Shown: one piece after another, positions 23,951 to 35,783 of the stretch
How the letters are laid out: every line of letters begins with the position of its first letter
How positions within the stretch are numbered: position 1 is the stretch's first letter
NCBI RefSeq assembly: GCF_008831285.2
Contig: NC_045149.1
Coordinates: 60,001 to 124,000, forward strand
Length of the DNA stretch: 64,000 nucleotides
Direction: 5' to 3'
DNA from: Nymphaea colorata
Lineage: Eukaryota; Streptophyta; Magnoliopsida; Nymphaeales; Nymphaeaceae
Notes under the pieces: generated by a model
The model's database searches: none
What the model was told of the DNA's origin: nothing
The model's input: only the letters and a program-made list of their open reading frames with translations
Made by a program: the position numbers and the translations under genes

Positions 23951-24117
23951 TACATCATACCCTGATTCCTAATTGAATCTTTCTCTTGTCATCATCATCT
24001 CTTACTTTCCTTACTTGAATATTGTCTATGTATTACCCATGTATAGTTGCTTGGTTTTTCGTTTATATGTGAATGTATGATGAGAATGAGAGTGTGGTTT
24101 GGGGTTCTTTATTTTTA

Positions 24118-27100
24118 TCAATCAAAAGAAATAAACTTGTCGTTACATCTATAGTACGCGATATAAGCGATTGAAATCAGTTGTTCGTATAAACACGAGT
24201 GGGATTTAAGTGATTCATTTGGTCATACATATTTAATTGAATGTTTTTAAGTTGTTAATACGTCCATTTTGAATGATTTATTTTATCGAAATCACAAGTT
24301 TGTATAAGAATGAATAAGATTCAAGTCGTTAATTTGCTCCCATATATTTAATCTAATGTGTTTCACTTGTTATTACATGTGTAACGAACGATTTAAATGA
24401 TTGAAATCACAAGTTCATATGGATACAAGTGGGATCTATGCTTTTGTTTGACCTCTTTTACTTAATTCAATGAGTTCTCGTATTGAAACGAACAAAAAGT
24501 TATGCTTATTGGACTAACTACAAGTATCAAACTAATGTATACATCAGATTTGTGTCCATATGAAATGGTGATTTCAATCATTTAAATCATTACTTATACA
24601 TGTAATAACAAGTGAAACACAATAGATTAACTATAAAAGAGCAAATGAACCACTTGAATTTTGTTCATTTTCATGCAAACTTGTGATTTAAATCCACTAT
24701 CAGTCAACGTGGACGTACCAACAAGTTAATCACATTCAATGAAATATGCGTGCTCAGATGAATCGCTTAAATCCCACGGACATTGATACAAACTAGTGAT
24801 TTCAATTCATTAGATCCTTACTATTCATGTAACTACAAGTTCAACTCATTGGATTGACTACAAGAGATCAAACTAATGCGTCGATCTCATTTGCATCCAT
24901 TTGAACTTGTGATTTCAATCAACAAAATCAATCATTGTATATGTAATAACAAGTGAAACGCATTAGGCTAATGATAAGCGATCAAACGAATGACGTGAAT
25001 CTCATTTTTTCATACAAACTTTTAGTTTGAATCATTTAAATCATTCGTTATAGATGTAATAACAAGCGAAACACGTTATATTAACTGAAATACAGCAAGT
25101 AAATAACTTAAATGTCATTTATGTTCATATAAGCTTGTAATTTCATTCCACTAAATCATTCAACATGCATGTTTAAGCACATTTCCGCATTAGTTTGTGA
25201 TTCAAGTCGTTCAATCAATCCATCATGGTTTACCTAATGTGTTTCACTATTTATTACTTCTCTAAAGAATGATTTAAATGATTGAAATCACCAGTTCATA
25301 TAGTTAAAAATGGAATCTATGCATTAGTTTCATCCCCAGTACTTAAGCGAAAGAATTCAACTTGTCGTTACATCTATAGTATGCAATATAAGCGATTGAA
25401 ATCAGTTGTTCGTATAAACACGAGTGGGATTTAAGCGATTCATTTGATCACACATATTTAATTGAATGTTTTTAACTAGTTAGTACATCCATTTTGAATA
25501 ATTTATTTGATCGAAATCACAAGTTTGTATGAGAATGAATAAGATTCAAGTCGTTAATTTGCTCCCCTATATTTAATCTAATGTGTTTCACTTGTTATTA
25601 CATATTTAATGAACGATTCAAATGATTGAAATCACAAGTTCATTTGGATACAAGTGGGATCTATGCTTTTGTTCGACCCCTTTCATTTGATCACACATAT
25701 TTAATTGAATGTTTTTAACTTGTTAATACATCCATTTTGAGTGATTTATTTGATCAAAATCACAAGTTTGTATGAGAATGAATAAGATTCAACTCGTTAT
25801 TTTGCTCTCCTATATTTAATATAATGTGTTTCACTTGTTATTACATGTGTAACGAACGATTTAAATGATTAAAATCACAAGTTCATGTGGATACAAGTGG
25901 GATCTATGCTTTTGTTTGAACCCTTTTACTTAATTCAATGAGTTCTCATATTGAAACAAAGAAAAAGTTTTGCTTATTGAACTAACTACAAGCATCAAAA
26001 TAATGTATACATCGGATTTGTGTCTATATGAATTTGTGATTTCAAACATTTAAATCATTCCTTATACATGTAATAACAAGTGAAACACATTAGATTAACT
26101 ATAAAAGAACAAATGAACCACTTGAATTTCGTTCATTTTCATGCAAACTTGCGATTTAAATCCACTAAATCATTCAACATGGATGTTGCAACAAGTTAAT
26201 CACATTCAATGAAATATGCGTGCTCAGATGAATCGCTTAAATCACACTCGTATTGATACAAACTTGTGATTTCAATTCATTAGATCCTTACTATTGATGT
26301 AACTACAAGTTCAACTCATTGGATTGACTACAAGAGATCAAACTAATGCGTAGATCTCATTTGCATCCATTTGAACTTGTGATTTCAATCAACAAAATCA
26401 ATCATTGTACATGTAATAACAAGTGAAACGCATTAGGCTAATGATAAGCGATCAAACGAATGACGTGAATCTCATTTTTTCATACAAACTTTTAGTTTGA
26501 ACCATTTAAATAATTCGCTATAGTAATAACAAGTGAAACACGTTATATTAACTGAAATACAGCAAGTAAATAACTTATCATTTATGTTCATACAAGCTTG
26601 TGATTTCATTCCACCAAATCATTCAACATGCATGTTTAAGCACATTCACGCATTAGTTTGTGATTCAAGTCATCCAATTGATCCCTTAAAGTTGACGTAA
26701 TCTATTTCACTTTGTATTACTTTTATAAAGAACGATTTAAAAGATTGAAATCACCAGTTCATATATTTAAAAATGAAATCTATGCATTATTTTTATCCTT
26801 AGTACTTAATCGAAAGAAATAAACTTGTCGTTACATCCATAGTACGCGATATAAGCGATTGAAATCAGTTGTTCGTATAAACACGTGTGAGATTTAAGCG
26901 ATTCATTTGGTCAGACATATTTAATTGAATGTTTTTAACTTGTTAGTACATCCATTTTGAATGAGTTATTTGATCGAAATCACATGTTTGTATGAGAATG
27001 AATAAGATTCAAGTCGTTAATTTGCTCCCCTATATTTAATCTAATGTGTTTCACTTGTTATTACATGTGTAACGTACGATTTAAATGATTGAAATCACAA

Positions 27101-30100
27101 GTTCATATGGATACAAGTGGGATCTATGCTTTTGTTTGACCCCTTTTGCTTAATTCAATGAGTTCTCGTTTTGAAACGAACAAAAAGTTCTGCATATTAG
27201 ACTAACTACAAGCATCAAACTAATGTATACAACGGATTTGTGTCCATACAAATTGGTGATTTCAATCATTTAAATCATTCCTTATATATGTAATGACAAG
27301 TGAAACACATTAGATTAACTATAACAAAGCAAATGAACCACCTGAATTTCATTCATTTTCATGCAAACTTGTGATTTAAATCTACTAAATCATTAAACGT
27401 GGATGTACCAACAAGTTAATCACATTCAATGATATATGTGTGCTCAGATGAATCGCTTAAATCTCACTCGTATTGATACAAACTTGTGATTTCAATTGAT
27501 TCGATCCTTACTATTGATGTAACTACTAGTTCAACTCATTGGATTAACTACAAGAGATCAAACTAATGCGTAGATCCCATTTGCATCCATTTGAACTTGT
27601 GATTTCAATTAGCAAAATCAATCATTGTACATGTAATAACAAGTGAAACGCATTAGGATAATGATAAGCGATCAAACGAATGACGTGAATCTCATTTTTT
27701 CATACAAACTTTTAGTTTGAACCATTTAAATTATTCGTTATAGATGTAAAAACAAGCGAAACACGTTATATTAAATGAAATAAAGCAAGTAAATAACTTA
27801 AATGTCTTTTATGTATATACAAGTTTGTGATTTCATTCCACTAAATCATTCAACATGCATGTTTAAGCACATTCACGCATTAGTTTGCGATTCAAGTCAT
27901 TCAATTAATCCCATATAGTTAACCTAAAGTGTTTCACTGTTTATTATAGTACTTAATCGAAAGAATTTAACTTGTCGTTACATCTATAGTACGCGATATA
28001 AGCGATTGAAATCAGTTGTTCGTATAAACACGAGTGGGATTTAAGTGATTCATTTGATAACACATATTTAATTGAATGTTTTTAACTTGTTAGTACATCC
28101 ATTTTGAATGATTTACTTGATCGAAATCACAAGTTTGTATGAAAATGAATAAGATTCAAGTCGTTAATTTGCTCCCCTATATTTAATCTAATGTGTTTCA
28201 CTTGTTATTACATGTGTAATGAACGATTTAAATGATTGAAATCACAAGTTCATATGAATACAAGTGGGAACTATGCTTTTGTTGAATGTTTTTAACTTGT
28301 TAGTACATCCATTTTGAATGATTTATTTGATCGAAATCACAAGTTTGTATGAGAATGAATAAGATTCAACTCGTTAATTTGCTCTGCTATATATAATCTA
28401 ATGTGTTTCACTTGCCATTACATGTGTAATGAACGATTTAAATGACTGAAATCACAAGTTCATATGGATACAAGTGGGATCTATGCTTTTGTTTGACCCC
28501 TTTTACTTAATTCAATGAGTTCTCGTATTCAAACGAACAAAAAGTTCTACTTACTGGACTAACTACAAGCATCAAACTAATGTATACATCAGATTTGTAT
28601 CCATATGAATTGGTGATTTCAATCATTTAAATCATTCCTTATACATGCAATAACAAGTGAAACCCATTAGATATATTATAAAAGAACAAATGAACCACTT
28701 GAATTTCATTCATTTTCATGCAAACTTGTGATTTAAATCCACTAAATCATTCAATGTGGATGTAGCAACAAATTAATCACATTCAATGAAATATGCGTGC
28801 TCAGATGAATCGCTTAAATTCCACTCGTATTGATACAAACTTGTGATTCCAATTCATTAGATCCTTACTATTGATGTAACTACAAGTTCAACTCATTGGA
28901 TTAACTACAAGAGAATAAACTAATGCATAGATCCAATTTGCATCCATTTGAACTTGTGATTTCAATCAACAAAATCAATCATTGTACATGTAATAACAAG
29001 TGAAACGCATTACGCTAATGATAAGCGATCAAACGAATAACGTGAATCTCATTTTTTCATACAAACTTTTAGTTTGAACCATTTAAATCATTCGCTATAC
29101 ATGTAATAACAAGTGAAACACGTTATATTAACTGAAATACAGCAAGTAAATAACTTAAATGTCATTTATGTTCATACAAGGTTGTGATTTCATTCCACTA
29201 AATCATTCAACATGCATGTTTAAGCACATTCACGCATTAGTTTGTGATTCAAGTCATTCAATTGATCCCTTAAAGTTAACCTAATCTGTTTCACTCTTTA
29301 TTACCTTTATAAAGAACGATTTAAATGATTGAAATCACCAGTTCATATATTTAAAAATGAAATCTACGCATTAGTTTTATTCCTAGTACTTAATCGAAAG
29401 AAATAAACTTGTCATTACATCTATAGTACGAGATATAAGTGATTGAAATCACTTGTTCGTATAAACACGAGTGGGATTTAAGCGATTCGTTTGGTCACAC
29501 ATATTTAATTGAATGTTTTTTACTTGTTAATACATCTATTTTAATTGATTTATTTGATCGAAATCACATGTTTGTATGAGAATGAATAAGATTCAAGTCG
29601 TTAATTTGCTCTCCAATATTTAATCTAATGTGTTTCACTTGTTATTACATGTGTAACGAACGATTTAAATGATTGAAATCACAAGTTCATATGGATACAA
29701 GTAGGATCTATGCTTTTGTTTGACCCCTTTTACTTAATTCAATGAGTTCTCATATTGAAACAAACAAAAAGTTCTTCTTATTGAACTAACTACAAGCATC
29801 AAAATAATGTATACATCGGATTTGTGTCCATATGAATTGGTGATTTCAAACATTTAAATCATTCCTTATACATGTAATAACAAGTGAAACACATTAGATT
29901 AACTATAAAAGAACAAATGAACCACTTGAATTTCGTTCATTTTCATGCAAACTTGCGATTTAAATCCACTAAATCATTCAACGTGGATGTTGCAACAAGT
30001 TAATCACATTCAATGAAATATGCGTGCTCAGATGAATCGCTTAAATCCCACTCGTATTGATACAAACTTATGATTTCAATTCATTAGATCCTTACTATTG

Positions 30101-30238
30101 ATGTAACTACAAGTTCAACTCATTGGATTGACTACAAGAGATCAAACTAATGCGTAGATCCCATTTGCTTCCATTTGAACTTGTGATTTCAATCAACGAA
30201 ATTAATCATTGTACATGTAATAACAAGTGAAACGCATT
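24118..30238. repeat. Satellite array of ~114-bp monomers in alternating orientation
   Basis: About 6.1 kb. Direct-orientation monomers start at CTTGTnnTTACATnnnTA (24136, 24251, 24366) and inverse ones end at GTAATAACAAG (24602, 24715, 24829, 24943, 25056), giving a monomer of 113-116 bp. The core is GATTTAAATGATTGAAATCAC or its inverse complement. Runs of about three direct monomers are followed by about six inverse monomers, then direct again. The larger unit restarts at 24136, 25371, 26824, 27971 and 29408, so its length is 1.15-1.45 kb, the differences being about two monomers. It is non-coding, and ends abruptly inside a monomer at a TA-rich island. Confidence 0.9.
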
Positions 30239-30716
30239 AATATTATATATTATACATAAATAATATGTATGCATAATTAATAAACCGTATGTATGTATAT
30301 GTACATGTGTATATATACATATATAACAATATATACAATATACATTATGTAATACATATATATATATATATATGTATGTATGTATGTATGATGTACATAT
30401 AATGTACATATAATATACATTATAATATGTATGTACGATATATATATATATACGATATATATGTTATATTACGTTTATATAATATACATATGACATATAC
30501 CACATGCATATCATGTATAATATACATGTATATTATATATATTATGTGAAATATGACGTATATGTACAAGTATGTACTTGTGTATAATATAATATGTTGT
30601 AATTATAACATATTATGTAATGTACAATATGTATATATAATGTTACATATTATATACAATTATACTATTTTATATGACACATATTATTTAATATATTATG
30701 TATCTACATGTATGAT

Positions 30717-30754
<38 letters not shown>

Positions 30755-31104
30755 CTATGCCAGTTTACCTCATTGCAAGTTGACCTATCTTTATGTCTTA
30801 TACTATACGTATATACACATAATCATATTTTATATTATACGTAAATAATCTATATGCATAATTAATAAACCGTATCTATGTATATGTGTATGTTGTAAAA
30901 TGTTTCACGTACAACATATATTGCATATATATTGTACAATGTAGACATATGTATTATAATATGTACATATTATCATGTACAATGTAATATATAATGTACT
31001 ACATTATATATGCGTAACATATATAATGCAATATTGAATGTTATTATGTAGATATAGTTACGTACCCATATATATACAGTGTGTGTGTGTGTGTATGTGT
31101 GTAT
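30239..31104. repeat. TA-rich palindromic low-complexity island
   Basis: Almost wholly TA, GTA and CA words with many short palindromes. A block CATAATTAATAAACCGTAT occurs at about 30272 and 30859, so part is duplicated about 585 bp apart. A GT run lies at 30732-30753. The frames here are low-complexity Tyr/Ile translations. Confidence 0.85.
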
Positions 31105-31243
31105 GATACTTAAGTTTCTACCGACATGATCGAAAAAATATATGAACCAAAGCACACAGAAAGATTACAGGCCCAAAAGGTTGCTCAACTGCTCAAGAAA
31201 TCCATCTGTTTACTACTTCAACGGACTCAAACATCCACAGTCA
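31105..31243 (-). repeat. Inverted copy of 48488-48622
   Basis: The minus strand reads almost base for base as 48488-48622 (CTGTGGATGTT.GAGTCCG, GAGCAACCTTTTGGGCCTG, AGAAACTTAAGTAT). It abuts a direct copy of the sequence that follows at 48717, so the junction at about 31243 is an inversion breakpoint. Confidence 0.85.
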
Positions 31244-32715
31244 TAGTGAGCAGTCTTCTGGGTCTTTTTCTTTTCCCTTTTTTTATTATTTTATTTGGGT
31301 TGATCGGAATGAGGCATAGAATGACAGTCATTGCACGATAGAGCTATTTATGTGGGGCCAAATACAAAATTTTACTTCTTAGTGATTACTTGAACTTATA
31401 ACATGCTTGCTTCACTCCATGTGTTTTCCTCCACTGTGTGTTTTATCATTTATTTGGAAAATGTATTTATGTGAATGTAGCTTCTTAATTCCTGAAATTG
31501 GACTAATTTCAAACACATATAAGTGGGGTTGTTTTTAAAATCCACAGGTGCTATCCATGGAAGTACTAAAAGTGAATCAACAAGTTAAGAGAGGATTAGG
31601 AATAACCATAGTAGATTCATGGTGCCAAATGTTCTTATAGTTTTAGGAAATACTACTATCTCGGCTTATACCACTGCATATATGGTCAGCCAATTGAAGA
31701 TGCAAGGTAACTTTATGTGTTGGTTTTTAGTTTTATCTTTTCAGTCTTACCTTCTAAAAAGCATAGGGTGGAATCGCCTGGGTGCTCAGGGAGGAGGGCT
31801 TTTGCTAAAGCGGGTCAAGTTGTTGTCAATTATAACACACAGAGTGCTTCAAAATGGCATCCGTACCCATGTTGACATAGGTGCGGGTGCAAATCTCTAC
31901 TTAGTGAGTAACCAAACAAAATCTTTTAATACATATTTCCCAATTTTTCTTCTAAATATACATTTTTTGTTGTATAACTTGTTCATCTTTTACATACTTT
32001 GCTAAATTAAGTCAAAGTGGAAATGAAATATATATATTGTGGATATTATGCTCGACCATGCAAACACACCCTCGGAATGTGCATTTACATCTTACAACCC
32101 ATAGACTGAACCAACTCAGTACTGTTTTTAGGTTTCTTGGTTACTTATAGCTTGTTTTTGTGGTAGTTTTCAGTTCTCTAAGCATGCCTTTTCATTTTCT
32201 TTTTTGTGGAGAAATGCAGGAGCACATATAAGAGGGGGATGTTCATGAGAAAGTGCACATGTATGTGCTTGCTGGAAATTTTTTTTAACCCTCTGTATTC
32301 ATGAGAGCTTTTGTGGAATTTATGCATTTTTTGAGAAACTCAAAATAAATGAAACCTGTATTATAATGGAGATCCAGTAATTTTTTGTGTTGTGAATTCA
32401 AGGAATTGGAAAGTTGCATCTTATCGAATAAGGAAAAAAGTTGTGCATGAGATTTTAAGAGTTCATTCCAGTTGTACTATATATACATTAACACTTATAT
32501 TATATATGCATACATATATACATAATGTAATATAGTGTGTTATTATGTAACGTATATACATATATAATATGTTGTACTATATATTACTGTGTATATGTTA
32601 TGTACTGTAATATGTAATGCATATGTATACTCATAATATTAACATATGTATATTAATATTATATTAATTTGTTAACATATATAATACTATATTAATATTA
32701 TATTATAATATATAT

Positions 32716-32761
<46 letters not shown>

Positions 32762-32935
32762 CAATACATTTATATGTACATATTCTCATGTTATATGTAT
32801 ATAGTTGTATATATAATATATAGTAATATATACTATATATGTGTATATGTTTAATATTTTAGATATTATATATACGTATAAAGTAAGTAGTATATTGTAT
32901 ATATACATATATATTATATATGTATATGTTATCAA
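31244..32935 (+). repeat. Segmental duplication, copy at 31-33 kb
   Basis: Collinear with 48717-50160: TGAGCAGTCTTCTGGGTC, GTGTTTTCCTCCACT.TGTG, AATGGCATCCGTACCCATG, CACACCCTCGGAATGTGC, then a TA-rich tail with matching TATATGTACATATTCTCATG. About 320 bp at 31525-31845 are present only here and contain a frame with MVPNVLIVLGNTTISAYTT, not recognised. The central part (31895-32280) has a third copy at 53095-53540. Confidence 0.85.
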
Positions 32936-33594
32936 CCCAATAGAGATAGGCACCATAGACTATAACAGATTACACTAGTTATACATGATATATTACATAG
33001 TGCAGGCTATATACGTTATTATGATAAGCCCATAATATAGTCAATGTTATACACTATATATATGGTAACAATAGTGGTATACCATACATATGAGATCATG
33101 CATAAGTTTGAAGATCAATTCTTATTCACTCACACATGTTTCTAGTTTTGCAAAGGACAGGTATTAGGTAATACTTCTTTTTTCTAGTAAGATCTTCCAG
33201 GAGCGAAAGGTCAAGAAGGTCTCCAAATTATGAGACTTCGGGACAACATATTATGTCTATCTTGGTTTATAACATACACTGCCCAAGTAATCCCTTATCT
33301 CTTGGAGATGTAACTGTGTGAATTTCTGCTGCCAATTTTTCTGAAGTATGTGCAAGTTATTCCCATATGTGTCATCTGCACACACTTTAAGAATGATGGT
33401 CTTAGATATTTACCATTTCGTTTAATGCAAATGTCACCATGCTTCTTCTTTAGTTGGGGTTATATATTTTTCTATTACGTAAGAGCCTTTTCATTGTTTA
33501 CAGTCTCCTTGTTACTCTTGGGTATTAGGGTTAATGTGTCTTGACTCTTTTGATTTATCTTCCATCATTCTCAATGCTTACCTGATTGCACTAG
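32936..33594. other. Intergenic; possible exon-like frame at 33191-33250
   Basis: A short open stretch at 33191 reads DLPGAKGQEGLQIMRLRDN. It looks coding-like but I do not recognise it. It might belong with the exon-like segment at 33595. Confidence 0.25.
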
Positions 33595-33674
33595 GAGCTG
33601 TTTGCTATTAAGCTCTATCCACTTGCTGAACTCCTAGACCATCATGCTATCAGCACAATTGTTAGGCTCCAAAG
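33595..33674 (+). pseudogene. Unrecognised exon-like segment
   Basis: Bounded by an acceptor-like TTGCACTAG and a donor-like AAG|GTGATT, with one fully open frame reading ELFAIKLYPLAELLDHHAIS and on to TIVRLQR. The amphipathic helical look and the splice borders suggest a real exon, probably of a broken gene since no flanking exons are evident. I cannot name the family. Confidence 0.35.
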
Positions 33675-34213
33675 GTGATTGTTCCAAGTCGTGCCCCTTT
33701 ACCCTGCCTTCTTTTATATCCTCTGCTTAGTTCTAAACATAATAATATGGTCTGCAACCTAAGGTTCTGTTTTTCTTTTTCCTGTTCAAAATTTCAGCAA
33801 GTTATTTTTTGACATGTGATCTAACTGATTTAGTATTAAATAATAAGTGCTTTTTCTATCAGTGTCTATCTCCATAGAGAACACTTGTAGTAACTACAAT
33901 GTTATATTTCTTGTTTCTTAATGTCTACCCATGTTGCATTTGGTGTCCAGTCAAGTGATGGCCAAACAAATAGTAAAATGTCAATGTGAACAAGTTATTG
34001 TTGTTGATAATCTGATATTACTTATTTACTACTCCTAAAAGGATTGCTTTCTGTGCCAATTTAGTTCTTCAATAGATAATACTGGCAGTGACTACAGTCT
34101 TCTATTTCTTATTTCTCAATGTCTACTTTTATTTTATGGATATCTAGTCAGGTGATGGCAAAACAACAAATAGACATATTAACAGCTTGGGCATGGCCGA
34201 GTTAGGTTCACTT
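33675..34213. other. Intergenic, nothing recognised
   Basis: AT-rich. The phrases GTGTCTA/GTCTAC...TTCT.ATTTCTTATTTCT...GTCAGGTGATGGC.AAACAA occur twice (about 33860-33990 and 34060-34170), a loose duplication. Confidence 0.4.
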
Positions 34214-34484
34214 TGTTAGGAGACATGTATATTAGTTTGTGTATAATGTTTGTCTTTTATTTTTGAGATTTTGGTTTGAATCCAATCCCATCCACGTATT
34301 ACATGTATACACATTATGTAAGTACTCTTTCTTCATAAGGGCATTACTGTAATTGGTCAATTACTACGATGCTCTTTTTATATAAGCAAAGAAATAGAGC
34401 ACCATTGCTTTCATTTGAATATATTTTGGCATCTCTTTCCTCTTCTCTCATTTCCTTGCTGTCAACATATTTGGAGCTCTCACA
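34214..34484 (+). mobile_element. Copia-type LTR, first of a tandem pair
   Basis: 271 bp with TG...CA ends (TGTTAGGAGACATG...CTCTCACA), a TATATAAGC box at about 34379, and directly after it TGGTACTAGGGCC, a three-substitution version of the TGGTATCAGAGCC primer-binding site. Confidence 0.65.
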
Positions 34485-34542
34485 TGGTACTAGGGCCATT
34501 TTGATCTTAGGATGGGGTGCTTTTCTAGAAGGTGTATCACAA

Positions 34543-34821
34543 TGTCAACACACGTTCACATTCTTTGTATATTGTTGTTTTTATTATTTTGTATCTGGAT
34601 ATGAATCCAATCTAGTCCTACATGTGTACACTTATGTAAATATCCATTCTTCATAAGGTTAGTATGTTACTTGGCCAATTAGGGCAATGTTTTTTAATAA
34701 GTAAGAAATGAAGCTGATCACTTCTTTCTCATTGAAGACGTGATATTCTAGCCCCTCCTTCCTCCTCTCTTTTTTCCTGGCTGCTAACATTTCTGGAGAT
34801 TTCTTAATACACTTCGTCACA
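34543..34821 (+). mobile_element. Copia-type LTR, second of a tandem pair
   Basis: Starts TGTCAACAC and ends CGTCACA. It aligns along its length with 34214-34484 (GAATCCAATC, ATTCTTCATAAGG, GGTCAATTA/GGCCAATTA), offset 325 bp. Only 58 bp separate the two LTRs, so the element has lost nearly all of its inside or is a miniature (TRIM-like) form. Confidence 0.6.
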
Positions 34822-35523
34822 TGAGTTGGGTTCATCCTACTTCTGGAAGAAAAAGAAATAGATGCCACCATAGTTGTTTATTCTTTTGGAATAATTTGGG
34901 AGCATCATATTAATAGATGTTGTGACTTCAGGTATAACGTAAAAGGAGGTAAGTCACTTTTGAGGATGAAGTTGTCAGTTCTATGACTACTCCAACTTAT
35001 TCTATTAATTAATGCAAAATTTTTCAGAGAAGCAAAATGTAATACTAATGAAGGCCCATGGTATTTAGATTACAATAAAAATGTGATGTGTGCATGTGTT
35101 TTTATACCCATGGAAAAGTAAAATGTGCCTACCATTTTTATCTTTGGGGCTCACAGTGTGCCCCTCTTAAACAAAAAGATTACAACAGTATGCACAATTT
35201 TCTTCTCTTTTGGTTTTGCTGCCAATTTCTTGCTTTTGTTCTTGTTTCATTTATCGCAATTCGGTCATTACTATTACAATATAACCAATCAAGCTATTGG
35301 ACGAGCTCCAAATCATCAGTCTATAAAACATATCAGATAGATAGTCAGTGAAGGCAAGATAGAATTTGCAAAGCCTCAACTAACAAACTCCTAGATTTGA
35401 CTGCAAGCTGAAAAGTATACGCTGCCAATGGAAAATATTTTTATCAGACATGTTCACCCATGACAGTTTAAAGTGAAGCAGTAATAGTAATAGATCATAA
35501 TTCATGAAAGATGATTCTTCTAA

Positions 35524-35554
<31 letters not shown>

Positions 35555-35783
35555 TCCCTTAAGCTTGTAAAACATGGAAGGAACCTACCTATCTTTGTTG
35601 AGAGTAGTAATATACCAATGGCCACCAGCTGGCAACTAGTGCATTTACTTTTGACAAATAACTCAACATATGGTAACAATCCCTGGTAATTGTTAAAGGA
35701 AAGGTATCAATTTTTTAGTATAAACTCTAAAGGGAGAAAAAGAACGTGAAGCAAGCTTTATATGAAAACAGAAAACTATTAAC
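34822..35783. other. Intergenic, TA microsatellite at 35529-35554
   Basis: No coding exon seen. The next exons expected for the minus-strand uracil phosphoribosyltransferase (after ATG|GT of the PRPP loop) were looked for here and not found. Confidence 0.45.

Noticed and set aside
23254-23976. Three similar 65-66-codon frames (MNHVFSF.EY...) that look like a peptide family
   Set aside because: They are translations of the 175-bp repeat; the period is not a multiple of three and two of six copies break the frame, so no coding selection is indicated.
24118-30238. CRISPR-like regular repeats
   Set aside because: The repeat unit is the whole monomer with no unique spacers, orientation flips, and this is plant nuclear DNA.
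30206-31155. Tyr/Ile-rich frames in TA-rich DNA
   Set aside because: They are low-complexity translations of TA/TG microsatellites; the same is true at 9075-9369, 39967-40317, 44736-45038, 49995-50886 and 58422-58682.
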